From contig JAPLEH010000004.1 of NCBI GenBank assembly GCA_026391455.1, forward strand, positions 91,187-155,186: DNA of 64,000 bases, read 5' to 3'. The notes below the pieces were generated by a model. It ran no database searches and had not been told where the DNA came from. It saw only the letters and a list, made by a program, of their open reading frames with translations. Both the position numbers and the translations under genes were made by a program. Numbering within the stretch: position 1 is the stretch's first letter; each line of letters opens with the position of its first letter. This document shows, piece after piece, positions 25,811 through 34,400 of the stretch. This stretch comes from Bacteroidota bacterium (GTDB lineage Bacteria > Bacteroidota > Bacteroidia > Chitinophagales > Chitinophagaceae).

Positions 25811-25993
25811 TGTTCACATGCAAACGGACGTACAGGTGTGAACATTTGTCCCCCGATTTCAAAGAGCTTATCGTGTTGAAAGCTGTGCCAGGAACTTCTT
25901 TTCCAAAGAGAATCCTGGTTCTTGCTTTATACAACAACCGGTATAAAATCATCTCTTCCGTTCAAAGTTAACCCTCCGTTTACCTGTGAACGG
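25811..25993. promoter_or_regulatory. Inverted repeats before the serine recombinase: possible res/crossover site
   Basis: TGTTCACA (25811-25818) is inverted to TGTGAACA (25837-25844), and CCGTTCA (25958-25964) to TGAACGG (25987-25993). The second is flanked by CAACAACCG and CGGTTTTGTTG. All share a GTTCA core. They occupy the 267-bp gap before the resolvase gene, where small serine recombinases usually have their sites. Confidence 0.35.
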
Positions 25994-26044
25994 TTTTGTT
26001 GAATATAGCGTTCGTTCACTCCATCGTGGATTCAAATACCGGTA

Positions 26045-26701
26045 ATGAAGAAAGCAGTTCCGTATTACCGTGTGTCCACAGAACGACAAGGCGTCAGCGG
26101 CCTGGGTCTTGAAGCGCAGCAAAAAGCCGTGCAGGAATACGCCAATGCAAAAGGGTATAAGCTGATTGGCGAGTTTATCGAAGTTGAATCCGGCAGGAAT
26201 AACAAACGCCCGATTTTGCATGAGGCGTTGACGGAATGCAAAAATCAAAAGGCTACTTTACTGATCGCTAAACTTGATCGCCTCGGGCGCAATGTCGCCT
26301 TTATCTCGGCCCTGATGGAATCCGAAGTTGATTTCATCGCCGTGGATAATCCGCAGGCCAATAAACTCATTGTTCATATTATGGCGGCCTTTGCCGAATA
26401 CGAACGGGACCAGATCAGCACCCGCACCAAGGAGGCCCTCTACATGGCCAAGAAGCGGGGGGTGAAATTGGGCCAGTATGGAAAGAATGTATTGGCAAAG
26501 AAGAACAAAAGCGATTCCCTGGCTTTTGCCAAACGCATGACCAAAACAATTACCAAACTGAATAAAGAAGGCTTTGAGACAATCCGGGAAATCCGCGACA
26601 AGCTGAATGAACGAAACATTCCAACCTATACAGGCAGCGGCCACTGGCATGTGAACACCGTCCACCGGTTACTAATGCAGATAAAATCATTGAAGAAATA
26701 A
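26045..26701 (+). CDS. Small serine recombinase (resolvase/invertase family)
   Basis: 218 residues. The resolvase N-terminal domain begins PYYRVSTERQG, with catalytic Ser11 and Arg9, then LIAKLDRLGRN near 77-87 and FAEYERDQISTRTKEAL near 118-134. The C-terminal part is a helical DNA-binding region. Enzymes of this type resolve dimers or invert segments. It starts a plus-strand cargo run of exported proteins, and inverted repeats upstream may be its site. No inverted or duplicated segment was found nearby, so its substrate is unclear. Confidence 0.9.
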   Translation: MKKAVPYYRVSTERQGVSGLGLEAQQKAVQEYANAKGYKLIGEFIEVESGRNNKRPILHEALTECKNQKATLLIAKLDRLGRNVAFISALMESEVDFIAVDNPQANKLIVHIMAAFAEYERDQISTRTKEALYMAKKRGVKLGQYGKNVLAKKNKSDSLAFAKRMTKTITKLNKEGFETIREIRDKLNERNIPTYTGSGHWHVNTVHRLLMQIKSLKK

Positions 26702-26729
26702 AAATTATAAACTTTTAAATCGATCTACC

Positions 26730-27290
26730 ATGAAACGAACATTCATCTTATCACTGATGATCTTTTTCATCACTGGTATTGCCCATGCGCAAACCAAAAC
26801 ACCGCCGACACCCGCCACACTCAACGAAGTCAGCTATTACAACAAAGGTGGCAACAGTCTTGTGGCTTTAGAAAAAGGTAAAGCGGAATTCGTAACAAAA
26901 GTCAAAGGGTTTGGGCTCGGCGGGGCCACCACTAACTATGAACTACAGGGTGATAAATCATCCGTCCGTATTGCCGCCAGTGATTCACTATCCTTTATCG
27001 TTTCCATGGCCGACGGTACGGGTGACCCAAGCACCTGGTACATGCTATTCAAAACCGATGTGAAAAAGAATAAGCGTATCGCCAATTATGTGAACACGAA
27101 AGTCTATGGCGGTAAATCGGGTTCAGGCGATGGCATCATCCCTTATAGTGTGCGATCCCTCGGTAATCATGCGTTTGAAATCATCCCGTCCACCAAATTG
27201 GAAAAGGGCGAGTATTTCTTTGTTAATCAGGGAACATCCCTCAGCTATGGCGGGAAGGGCGTCACCTCATTTGCTTTCGGCATTGATTAA
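26730..27290 (+). CDS. Exported protein of unknown function
   Basis: 186 residues. A signal peptide (KRTFILSLMIFFITGIAHAQ, cleavage after AHA near 20) is followed by a small, Gly/Ser-rich, probably all-beta domain. It is 28 bp after the serine recombinase gene and 29 bp before the next gene, so it is likely cotranscribed with both. The domain (for instance FGLGGATTNYEL and HAFEIIPSTKLEKGEYFFV) looks like the small Bacteroidetes periplasmic proteins of unknown role. The function is unknown. Confidence 0.7.
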   Translation: MKRTFILSLMIFFITGIAHAQTKTPPTPATLNEVSYYNKGGNSLVALEKGKAEFVTKVKGFGLGGATTNYELQGDKSSVRIAASDSLSFIVSMADGTGDPSTWYMLFKTDVKKNKRIANYVNTKVYGGKSGSGDGIIPYSVRSLGNHAFEIIPSTKLEKGEYFFVNQGTSLSYGGKGVTSFAFGID

Positions 27291-27319
27291 TAAAACTCAA
27301 AACAAAAAAAGATAGTCTT

Positions 27320-27685
27320 ATGAACGAAATTATTATCGGCCTCGTGATCCTGGCCGCTTTCGCAGCGTACACAGTGTATAGGCGATTCAAGGCCGGAACA
27401 TTTATCGCCAATGATACCATGTTCTCACAGGCGGGTGTTGTTGTATATTTTAAGAAAGGCATTATTCAGGTCAAGGGGAAAGAATTCAACATCAACGTCG
27501 TGACCAATATCTTCACCGAGCCGCCGCCACGCAATCAGTCCATGGCGTATGATTGTGTGTTAAGCCTCAATGATTTTATCCTGCCGGAACATCGTATTCG
27601 TTTTGTGAATGAAAAAAATGCAAACCAGTTTATGCAGCGGCTTTGTACCGCTATTGAAAAAGCGGGAGGTCCTGTGTTCAGATAA
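27320..27685 (+). CDS. Small membrane-anchored protein
   Basis: 121 residues. One N-terminal TM segment (IIIGLVILAAFAAYTVYRRF, about 4-23), then a compact soluble domain. No family recognised. Same strand as, and 29 bp after, the exported 186-residue protein, so probably the third gene of that transcript. Confidence 0.6.
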   Translation: MNEIIIGLVILAAFAAYTVYRRFKAGTFIANDTMFSQAGVVVYFKKGIIQVKGKEFNINVVTNIFTEPPPRNQSMAYDCVLSLNDFILPEHRIRFVNEKNANQFMQRLCTAIEKAGGPVFR

Positions 27686-28029
27686 TTTTGAAAGAGCATA
27701 AAATACATTAAGGGTTAACCCCTAACGAGAAATATATTTTCTTTTTCCCTTTGATTCTGAACTTTAGTTCTTTTAACTTTACTGCCAACGATATGAAGTG
27801 ATACACATTTCATATCCAACTACACTTCCGGCATAACCGGCGCATTCAGGCGGTTATGACTTCCTTTGAGCATGAAACTTTGTGTGTGTATTTGTTGCCT
27901 GAATCAACTGCAACAATTCACTCGATAATGAGAATGTAACATTCCATCCCCAACGGGTGTACGTTTTAATGCGGCCAGTTTGTGGATGCAACTTTTATAT
28001 TGTTTTAAATATCTTAAACTTAACTGTGT
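27686..28029. other. 344-bp gene-free stretch
   Basis: No coding frame. A 10-bp palindrome GGGTTAACCC lies at about 27711-27720, not followed by a clear T run, and the last 60 bases are AT-rich as expected of a promoter for the next gene. Nothing else supportable. Confidence 0.4.
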
Positions 28030-29583
28030 ATGAGTAAACTACGATTTCGACTATTAATTAGCTTATTATTGCTAAGCGCGGTTTATGTTGCCTGCCGGAA
28101 GACGGATATTCCGGTCGACAAATACGATTCCAAAGAGGTGGATCAGTTTTTCAGGGGGCATTCAACATCAAACCCTGTTGTTGCGGGAGCACAAAGATTC
28201 CTGGCATCCCAAAATGCAAAGACCGGCTTTATTCAAAACCTGTTGGCAAAAAACGGATATGCGTTCTGGGATAAATCAATGGTTTTTGAAGATACACGCC
28301 TGACACCGACCCTTAACTCGCTCGGTAATGATTCTGCCGACATTGTTTATGTTCCGCTTGTAAGGCCGACAGAACAATTTGTGAACGCATCCATTATCGT
28401 AAAAATGACCGAAGAGGATACCACATATAGAATCCTTGCAGACTGGCAATATTCGAGCTTCAGCTTTGATACCACGAATACATCAACGTGGAATGCAAAG
28501 GACATTTTCAATATTTTTTCGTCACTTGACAGGTCCGTATTCGGTTATACCAAGTTTAAAATAACCGATGGGCGGATTTTTGGCGACAGCCAACAGAATC
28601 AGAAAAAAGTCACGATCAATACGACATCAGGGGTGAGTGGAGCGGGGACGGGGCGTGATAACCTTTTATCAATGGTGACTCTTTGCAACTCATGGACGGT
28701 TTGTATTATTGCTGAATCACCAACCCCTCTGCACAGAACCGGAGAAAGCACACCGGGCGGGGTTTGCCACTCTTATATATATTGCTCAACAATTTGGGTT
28801 GAAACAGGAACTTCCGGTGGAGGCGGTGGTGGAACAGGCGGTACGGGAGGAACTGGCGGTACAGGTGGAACTGGTGGTGGTACAGGCGGCGGAACTGGTG
28901 GCACAGGAGGGACTGGCGGTACGGGTGGAGGTACAGGCGGCGGTACAGGCGGTGGCTCAGGCGGCGGTGGATGGGTACCTCTTGGAGATGATAATACGAC
29001 ACAATCACCATCGGCCTTTTTAGCCACATACTCAAGAGCCATAAAGACGCGCAAAGATTCTCTTTTGACAAAGTCATTACAATTTAATCGGGAATACTCG
29101 ATGATAATCGTAAAAAGGGGGGATTCAATCTATTTAAAAAATGAACAGACAAGTAATGATTCATTAAGCACTTCTGTCAATTTTTCTTTAGACTCAAACG
29201 AAGTTATCTTAGGTTACATTCACACCCATCCATCTGCATCTCTTAATATCTTTGATCGCTCTGCTCCATCGGGATCTGATTTGATGTTTTTGAAATCGCG
29301 TTTAAAGAAGGATTTTGTCGGCATGGCCGAGTGTGGTAATGCTTCGTATGCATTGGTCATAGAAGATTCTGCAAAAGCCAAAAGTTTTCTTGATTCATTA
29401 TCGAGGTTTAATGTCGATCAACGTGTCAGGGATAGTGCTTTGCAGGTAACTGGCTGGTTCTCAAATTGGCAAAATGCCACCCAAATTGCATTGACAAATT
29501 TGTTGGGCTCAGCCTCAGTTCACGGAATTGGATTCTATAAGTCAACTGACCCAATAAGAGAAAGCTGGATTAAATTAAATTAA
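28030..29583 (+). CDS. Lipoprotein with Gly/Thr linker and JAMM-like metallopeptidase motif
   Basis: 517 residues. The lipoprotein signal ends at Cys22 (SAVYVACRK). An N-terminal domain spans about 30-250, with four cysteines near 219-252 that could pair. A linker of about 54 residues follows (262-315), made only of Gly, Thr and Ser. The C-terminal domain (about 325-517) contains LGYIHTHPSASLNIFD and APSGSDLMF: His398, His400 and Asp417 fit the HxHP...SxxD metal site of the JAB/JAMM peptidase fold, with a longer than usual spacer. Exported JAMM proteins are uncommon. A 151-residue exported protein follows 20 bp later. The reaction is inferred only from the motif. Confidence 0.72.
   Translation: MSKLRFRLLISLLLLSAVYVACRKTDIPVDKYDSKEVDQFFRGHSTSNPVVAGAQRFLASQNAKTGFIQNLLAKNGYAFWDKSMVFEDTRLTPTLNSLGNDSADIVYVPLVRPTEQFVNASIIVKMTEEDTTYRILADWQYSSFSFDTTNTSTWNAKDIFNIFSSLDRSVFGYTKFKITDGRIFGDSQQNQKKVTINTTSGVSGAGTGRDNLLSMVTLCNSWTVCIIAESPTPLHRTGESTPGGVCHSYIYCSTIWVETGTSGGGGGGTGGTGGTGGTGGTGGGTGGGTGGTGGTGGTGGGTGGGTGGGSGGGGWVPLGDDNTTQSPSAFLATYSRAIKTRKDSLLTKSLQFNREYSMIIVKRGDSIYLKNEQTSNDSLSTSVNFSLDSNEVILGYIHTHPSASLNIFDRSAPSGSDLMFLKSRLKKDFVGMAECGNASYALVIEDSAKAKSFLDSLSRFNVDQRVRDSALQVTGWFSNWQNATQIALTNLLGSASVHGIGFYKSTDPIRESWIKLN
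28813..28974 (+). repeat. Tandem GGNGGNACN-type codon repeat (Gly/Thr linker)
   Basis: 162 bases encode Gly-Gly-Thr and Gly-Gly-Gly-Thr units in irregular alternation. The codons vary (GGA, GGC, GGT; ACT, ACA, ACG), so protein-level selection rather than recent DNA slippage keeps the pattern. Confidence 0.85.
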
Positions 29584-29603
29584 TTTTCCTAAATTTATAT
29601 ACA

Positions 29604-30059
29604 ATGAAAAGGTGTTTATTACTATTTGCCCTATACTTTATTTCGATCCTAATTTGTGAGCCTATTTATGCAGGGTCGATTTCTAATACACAGTACAAAC
29701 ATGTCTCAACCGATCAAACTGACACAGTCATTACGCAGCTGACCAACCTTAATTTCGCTCAGTTTAATGGGCAACCTGTAGATAGCCTATTGGCTCATTT
29801 ACCCGGAGGATATACGACAATGAAAATTGGTGGTTGGCGCTCGCAACGATTGGCCGAGGTTTTGTACATTCTTTATCCAAATAATGTTTCAGTCGGAATA
29901 CATGTACGGAACTTCCAATTCATGAACCCCCATTTAGTCAATACACCAAATCCAACGGAAAATTGGAATATTACTCTCTTTAAAAAAGAGACGATCACCT
30001 TTACAATTGCATTCAATGGCCCTAATTGCATCAATGGTTGTGAGAATGTAAATAAATAG
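29604..30059 (+). CDS. Exported small protein paired with the JAMM lipoprotein
   Basis: 151 residues. A signal peptide (LLLFALYFISILICEPIYAG, cleavage near residue 24) leads a compact domain with a Gly-rich centre and two late cysteines (GPNCINGCENVNK) that could form a disulfide. It starts 20 bp after the JAMM-like gene on the same strand, so it is probably its operon partner. It may be an inhibitor, substrate or adaptor. No family recognised. Confidence 0.6.
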   Translation: MKRCLLLFALYFISILICEPIYAGSISNTQYKHVSTDQTDTVITQLTNLNFAQFNGQPVDSLLAHLPGGYTTMKIGGWRSQRLAEVLYILYPNNVSVGIHVRNFQFMNPHLVNTPNPTENWNITLFKKETITFTIAFNGPNCINGCENVNK

Positions 30060-30185
30060 CTTGATTATCAAATGCTTGATATAGGTTTTGGTGTTATCTG
30101 TATAGCTTGTTAATGATATGTGTACGTTTTATTTATATTATTCGCGACCATCATAAAAAAAGCTATTTTTATTAAATCTTAGGCG

Positions 30186-30217
30186 AAACTTCTCATGGTT
30201 TTCATGAGAAGTTTTTT
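30186..30217 (+). terminator. Strong intrinsic terminator
   Basis: AAACTTCTCATG (30186-30197) and CATGAGAAGTTT (30203-30214) form a perfect 12-bp stem with a 5-base loop, followed by more T. It ends the cargo transcript and lies only 12 bp before the M28 start codon. Confidence 0.8.
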
Positions 30218-30228
30218 ATAGTTTAGAA

Positions 30229-31200
30229 ATGATAAACCGAATTTTGATTTCGATCTCATTGCTTTTGTCCTTAGCAATATCCGCACAGATTAAAGTTGAC
30301 TCGTTTAGCCAGGCAGATGCCAAAAAGTATCTTAATTACTTAGCTTCTGATAAGATGGAGGGGAGAGTAAATTTTACAAAGAAACAACTGCAGGTGGCCG
30401 GCTATCTAAGTAACGAATTTCGATCATTCGGCCTCACCCCATTCCCGCAATACAGCAATTACTTTCAGCCCTTTTACACAAAAGAGAAAGAAAAACTATC
30501 CCCATATCTGACAACAGATACGGTGCATATGGACACGCTCTATAATATTGTGGGGATCATCCCTGGAAAGAACAAGCCAGATGAAGCTATCATCTTTTCA
30601 GCCCATTATGATCATGTCGATATAAACCTTGGCTTTACCAAAACCGGAGAGGTCTTCAATGGTGCTAATGATAACGCCTCCGGTACTACTGCTGTATTGA
30701 TGTTAGCGAAATACTTTTCACTTCGAAAGGACAATGAAAGGACGCTTGTCTTTTGTCTGTTTGCAGGTGAGGAAATGGGTTTGCTAGGCTCTGAGGCTTT
30801 CTCCCGACAGGTAGAAGCCGATAAAGTAAGTGCCGTAATCAATATCGAAATGATTGGACGGTATAATCGTTCCGGGAAAGGCAAATTCTTCATTACTGGC
30901 TCTAAGAAATCCACTCTCGAATATGTTTTTAAATCGAACCTGATCAATAGTACAGTTTCTATTGAACCCGAAGGAGATGATATCACTAATTTATTTAAGC
31001 GGTCTGATAACTTTTCTTTTGCTAAAAAAGGCATTGTGTCGCATAGCATCATGTGCAGCGATGATTACGAGGACTGCTATCATAACCCATGTGATGACGT
31101 GAATAGAATAGATCTCAACCACATGACGAAAGTTATCCGTGGGATAGCCCAGGCCTGCAAAACACTGATTGATGGAAGTGACACACCAGAATGGAAGTAG
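30229..31200 (+). CDS. Exported M28-family metallopeptidase
   Basis: 323 residues with a signal peptide (LISISLLLSLAISAQ). The M28 zinc-ligand pattern is complete: SAHYDHVD near 124-131, NGANDNASGTTAVL near 144-157, FAGEEMGLLGSEAF near 182-195, an Asp/Glu in INIEMIGR and a final His in YEDCYHNPCDD. The family includes aminopeptidases and carboxypeptidases acting on peptides in the periplasm or outside the cell. It is last in the plus-strand cargo and converges with the ApeA gene. Its promoter must lie within or just after the upstream terminator. Confidence 0.92.
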   Translation: MINRILISISLLLSLAISAQIKVDSFSQADAKKYLNYLASDKMEGRVNFTKKQLQVAGYLSNEFRSFGLTPFPQYSNYFQPFYTKEKEKLSPYLTTDTVHMDTLYNIVGIIPGKNKPDEAIIFSAHYDHVDINLGFTKTGEVFNGANDNASGTTAVLMLAKYFSLRKDNERTLVFCLFAGEEMGLLGSEAFSRQVEADKVSAVINIEMIGRYNRSGKGKFFITGSKKSTLEYVFKSNLINSTVSIEPEGDDITNLFKRSDNFSFAKKGIVSHSIMCSDDYEDCYHNPCDDVNRIDLNHMTKVIRGIAQACKTLIDGSDTPEWK

Positions 31201-31323
31201 TGAAAAAATCAAATTTATTTCTCAGATCAACTCTTTTACCAACGTTCAGATCATTGGGCATCGTCTCTTGCGACGCTCCGTTCATGGTTCGGTTCAACAC
31301 TCGGCAAGAGAGCAACCATGTCT

Positions 31324-32757
31324 TTAATTTTCCGCACTTGGTTTCAAGAGCTCATTTCTTAATCGATGGACTTCACCTTTATAATGTTGCAATAAATAAT
31401 TCTTTTTGAGCATCAATGTCAAAAGCGGTTTTTCAACACCAAGTAATGACAGAAAGTTACACTCGAAAACCATTTTCAACATCGCGTTGAAATACCCATA
31501 TTGCTCAATGTTGATCACTGACCTGTTATTCTGGCTGTGATCATGTGCCAAAAAGTTTCGGTGTTGTGTAACTCTTTTACAAAAATCATCAATATCATAG
31601 ATAAACTCATTACACAGGTCAATGTTACTCTCAATCATTTCCTTCAACCTCGCCTTAAACGAAAGGGTATTAAAGTGAGCCATGCACTCCAGGGCTTTGG
31701 GCCGAAATTCTTCATCCAGCTTTTGAATTGCTTCTTTTTTCTGTTTCTTGAATTCAGTGTATTTTTCTACAGCAAACTGGGAGTGATCAAAATAAGTGTT
31801 GTGGAGTGTTTCAAGTGCAAAAACCGTGTTCAGAAATTGTTGTATCGGAGTTGGCAGCTTAAGTTGTTTTGTCTGCAAATAGAGGAGTAACCCACTTTGA
31901 AGTACAGTCTCGTTATTTATCCATTTCTGAAAACAATTTTGAAAGACTGGGGCTATTTCCGTATATTTTATCAACACATCATATCCTTCCATTTGCCTTT
32001 TTGAGCTTTGTGCCGGATCGGAAAAAAGCAAGTCAAAATCGACCTGATCATTCTTCTCATCTTTCGTAAACACCGAAGCGGCATTAAAGGAAATCTTTTG
32101 GAATGAGAAGAAAGTAAAGAAATCTCTGTAAAAGTTTAGTTTTCGGATTATATCACCGGTTCCGAAGGGTTCGTCAAAAAAGATATTCAAATAAACTTTT
32201 TCCTGTATCGATATCGTGTCAAAAATTGAGCTTAGTCCTTTAACCTGATAACTGAATTTAAAATAGACATGCACCTCACTATCAATAACATCTATCGGGG
32301 GTGCCTCGGTATAAGAAATTCGACCACCTGTTTCAGTGTGCTCAAGGTGTGGAACAGGTCTGAAGAATTGAAAAAAGGCAGCAAAGAAATTCGTGTTGAA
32401 GTTAATCCCAAAAACCGGCATATCCTGAGTTGCAAAATAACCTTTAGAATTCAACAGGGCAAATTCAGCCGAAACGTTTGTTGTTATCCAACTATCCTGG
32501 CCAAATTCATTTACTTCAAGATAGTATAAAGCAACGTTTTGGCCATCATTAAGGACCCCACACAAGTAATCAACCTTTAAGTAATTAACGGCCCTCAAGA
32601 TACTAGTTGTCCCATAAAAGCTACCCTCAATTGACAGTTGGATTCCTTTATCGGGGGAATAAGTCATATCTCCATACAAACCTTCTTTCTCAGTTTTTCC
32701 AAGTGCTGGGATCCACCATCGTCCTTTAATCGAGAACTCGTTTAAAAAGTCAAGCAT
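31324..32757 (-). CDS. apeA: ApeA-type HEPN anti-phage protein
   Basis: 477 residues from the ATG at 32757; a TTG 6 bases upstream is in frame but the ATG is more likely. The N-terminus fits the ApeA N-terminal domain (FSIKGRWWIPALG, then LSIEGSF). The C-terminus is a HEPN helical domain with the RNase motif Arg400-x4-His405 (QHRNFLAHDHS). ApeA proteins defend against phages, probably by cleaving RNA after infection is sensed. The start overlaps the preceding reading frame by 8 bp, a sign of translational coupling. It lies next to the attR integrase, a common place for defence cargo. The gene is A+T-rich relative to the transfer block. Confidence 0.85.
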   Translation of the reverse strand: MLDFLNEFSIKGRWWIPALGKTEKEGLYGDMTYSPDKGIQLSIEGSFYGTTSILRAVNYLKVDYLCGVLNDGQNVALYYLEVNEFGQDSWITTNVSAEFALLNSKGYFATQDMPVFGINFNTNFFAAFFQFFRPVPHLEHTETGGRISYTEAPPIDVIDSEVHVYFKFSYQVKGLSSIFDTISIQEKVYLNIFFDEPFGTGDIIRKLNFYRDFFTFFSFQKISFNAASVFTKDEKNDQVDFDLLFSDPAQSSKRQMEGYDVLIKYTEIAPVFQNCFQKWINNETVLQSGLLLYLQTKQLKLPTPIQQFLNTVFALETLHNTYFDHSQFAVEKYTEFKKQKKEAIQKLDEEFRPKALECMAHFNTLSFKARLKEMIESNIDLCNEFIYDIDDFCKRVTQHRNFLAHDHSQNNRSVINIEQYGYFNAMLKMVFECNFLSLLGVEKPLLTLMLKKNYLLQHYKGEVHRLRNELLKPSAEN

Positions 32758-32950
32758 TGTCAAGTTTTTGTTGGCTATTTGATTTTTTAGTTATCACCCT
32801 GGCAATTACACTATATCCTCCAATTGCATTGCTTGCATATGATTTCCCAATAAGTGCAGTATCCTCATTGGAGGACTCTTTAATCTCAATATACTTTTTC
32901 CTTTTTTGTAACGGTATTTGTAAAAATGTTTCAAGGATTTCGTCGTCAGA
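32750..32950 (-). pseudogene. In-frame continuation of the 76-residue gene after a stop
   Basis: Continuing past the TAA at 32951-32953, the same frame runs 66 codons with no ATG, GTG or TTG start until very late. The protein-like sequence (EILETFLQIPLQKRKKYIEI, then DTALIGKSYASNAIGGYSVI) ends in TGA at 32750-32752, overlapping the apeA start. It appears to be the second half of a gene cut by one nonsense codon, or a readthrough extension. Upstream half: 32951-33181. Confidence 0.5.
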
Positions 32951-33181
32951 TTAAGCATACTTTGCCATCAGTGTTTCAATGAACTGCTTTACATTCTTGT
33001 CAGACATACTAGATAGTTTTACTTTTTTAGAAAACACCTTCTTCATCTGATTAATTAAGTCGATTTCCCAATATCTTTCAGTTGCAACAATCCCTTTACC
33101 TGGTTTTCTTTTAGTTATCCTATTCATATCGATTTTATGTTTACGATTTGATGAAAGTGCCCGATAATCGAATATACTCAT
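32951..33181 (-). CDS. Small basic protein between the integrase and apeA (probably truncated)
   Basis: 76 residues, Lys/Arg-rich, no signal peptide or membrane segment (KHKIDMNRITKRKPGKGIVA, then a helical C-terminus). It starts 7 bp after the integrase stop on the same strand, so the three genes int, this and apeA may form one transcript. The frame continues after the TAA stop for another 66 codons of plausible protein, which suggests the original product had about 143 residues. No family recognised. Confidence 0.5.
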   Translation of the reverse strand: MSIFDYRALSSNRKHKIDMNRITKRKPGKGIVATERYWEIDLINQMKKVFSKKVKLSSMSDKNVKQFIETLMAKYA

Positions 33182-33188
33182 TACTTGA

Positions 33189-34400
33189 CTAACTGAGATT
33201 CAGCACAGCCTCCAGCGCATCATCGGCATCTTTGTGGATGAAGTTTTGTTGATAGCCGATTGTGGTCGTGATGGATGAATGGCGGTAGAGCTTCTGCAGC
33301 ATTTGGATCGGAATCTTATCCCCTGAAATATTCCCAAACGTATGCCGGGCAATATGCATGGTCAGTTTCTTGTCAATACCAGCCTCGGGAGCTACATGAA
33401 GCCTTAGACATTTATCAGTTGCGCTAGTCCTGAAGGCAATCGTTCTTTGAGTTTTAAACGCATTATCAAAGTCACAGCCCTTCAGGTCAGGAAAGATCAG
33501 ATCGTCTTTGTTTTCCCGAAACTGTTTGTATTGTTCAAGAATAGCAAGGGCCTTGGCCGGTATCTTGAGTGAGCCGCCTTTATTGTTCTTTCCCATGGAA
33601 TAATGCAGCCGGTCATTCTGTAAATCGGACCAGCGCAGGCGAAATACATCAGAAACCCTCATGCCAGCAAAATAAAAAGAAGTAAGCCACAGATTACGTG
33701 CATGGTTGTGTGTAGGGTCGGGCAGGGCGACGTCTTCCAGTTTCTTTACCTCTTCAGATGATAACCCGACTTTCACACTATCCGGGAATTTGATTTTCAT
33801 CTTGCCTTTGCCAAACGGGTAATACTTGGCATCGATCATATTATCCTTGATCGCATGGCTAAAGACCGACCGCACCATCACGATGGCGTTGACCGCACTC
33901 CGTTCGCTCAGGTTGCGGGTTGATTTGATATAGGCCTTGAACCGTTCCAGCATCACCGGCGTAATGTCCTGGAAGGCAATATCGTGACCGATAAATTCTT
34001 TGAAGTGTTTTACGCGCGGCTTGTCGGAAGTATATTGATTGTACTTTCCCGCCTGCTTTAGTTTTTCCAGATAGGCATCAGCCTGTGCAAAGAAGGTCTG
34101 ACCAGAAGAAGGCTTGATTTTATTTTTTACCAATTTTGCATTGACATGAGCCTTATTTGTTTCAAGCTCCAGTGTGCTATCTGTGGCTTCAGATAATTTT
34201 TTTATCAGAAAGTTATTCAGCCTGACGTGGTTCGGAAAAGACCTTTTTACACGTTGAGCTCTGGAATCCCAATCCCCCGGCTTTAGTGCATAGCCAAGAT
34301 GTATGAAACTTGTTTTTCTATCTTTGGTAATCCTAAGACAAAGGGGAAGGGTTCCGTCTTTATTCGGCTTTTGACGAAGCACTGCTTTGATCGTTGACAT
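33189..34400 (-). CDS. Bacteroidetes-type tyrosine recombinase (attR-proximal integrase)
   Basis: 403 residues from the ATG at 34400, preceded by GAGAGGTACAAC; the frame stays open 9 codons upstream. The N-terminal arm-binding domain begins MSTIKAVLRQKPNKDG. The catalytic domain has Arg in FAGMRVSDVFRLRW, HIARH in LTMHIARHTF, His in YRHSSITTT and Tyr in IGYQQN. Proteins of this family insert Bacteroidetes elements at tRNA ends. Its gene starts 139 bp inside attR, and a repeat covering its upstream region is copied at attL, so it is the best candidate for the enzyme that inserted the element. Confidence 0.93.
   Translation of the reverse strand: MSTIKAVLRQKPNKDGTLPLCLRITKDRKTSFIHLGYALKPGDWDSRAQRVKRSFPNHVRLNNFLIKKLSEATDSTLELETNKAHVNAKLVKNKIKPSSGQTFFAQADAYLEKLKQAGKYNQYTSDKPRVKHFKEFIGHDIAFQDITPVMLERFKAYIKSTRNLSERSAVNAIVMVRSVFSHAIKDNMIDAKYYPFGKGKMKIKFPDSVKVGLSSEEVKKLEDVALPDPTHNHARNLWLTSFYFAGMRVSDVFRLRWSDLQNDRLHYSMGKNNKGGSLKIPAKALAILEQYKQFRENKDDLIFPDLKGCDFDNAFKTQRTIAFRTSATDKCLRLHVAPEAGIDKKLTMHIARHTFGNISGDKIPIQMLQKLYRHSSITTTIGYQQNFIHKDADDALEAVLNLS

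Noticed and set aside
28773..29054. Proline-rich frame on the minus strand
   Set aside because: It is the complement of the Gly/Thr linker codons of the JAMM-like lipoprotein gene; the repeats force a proline-rich reading.
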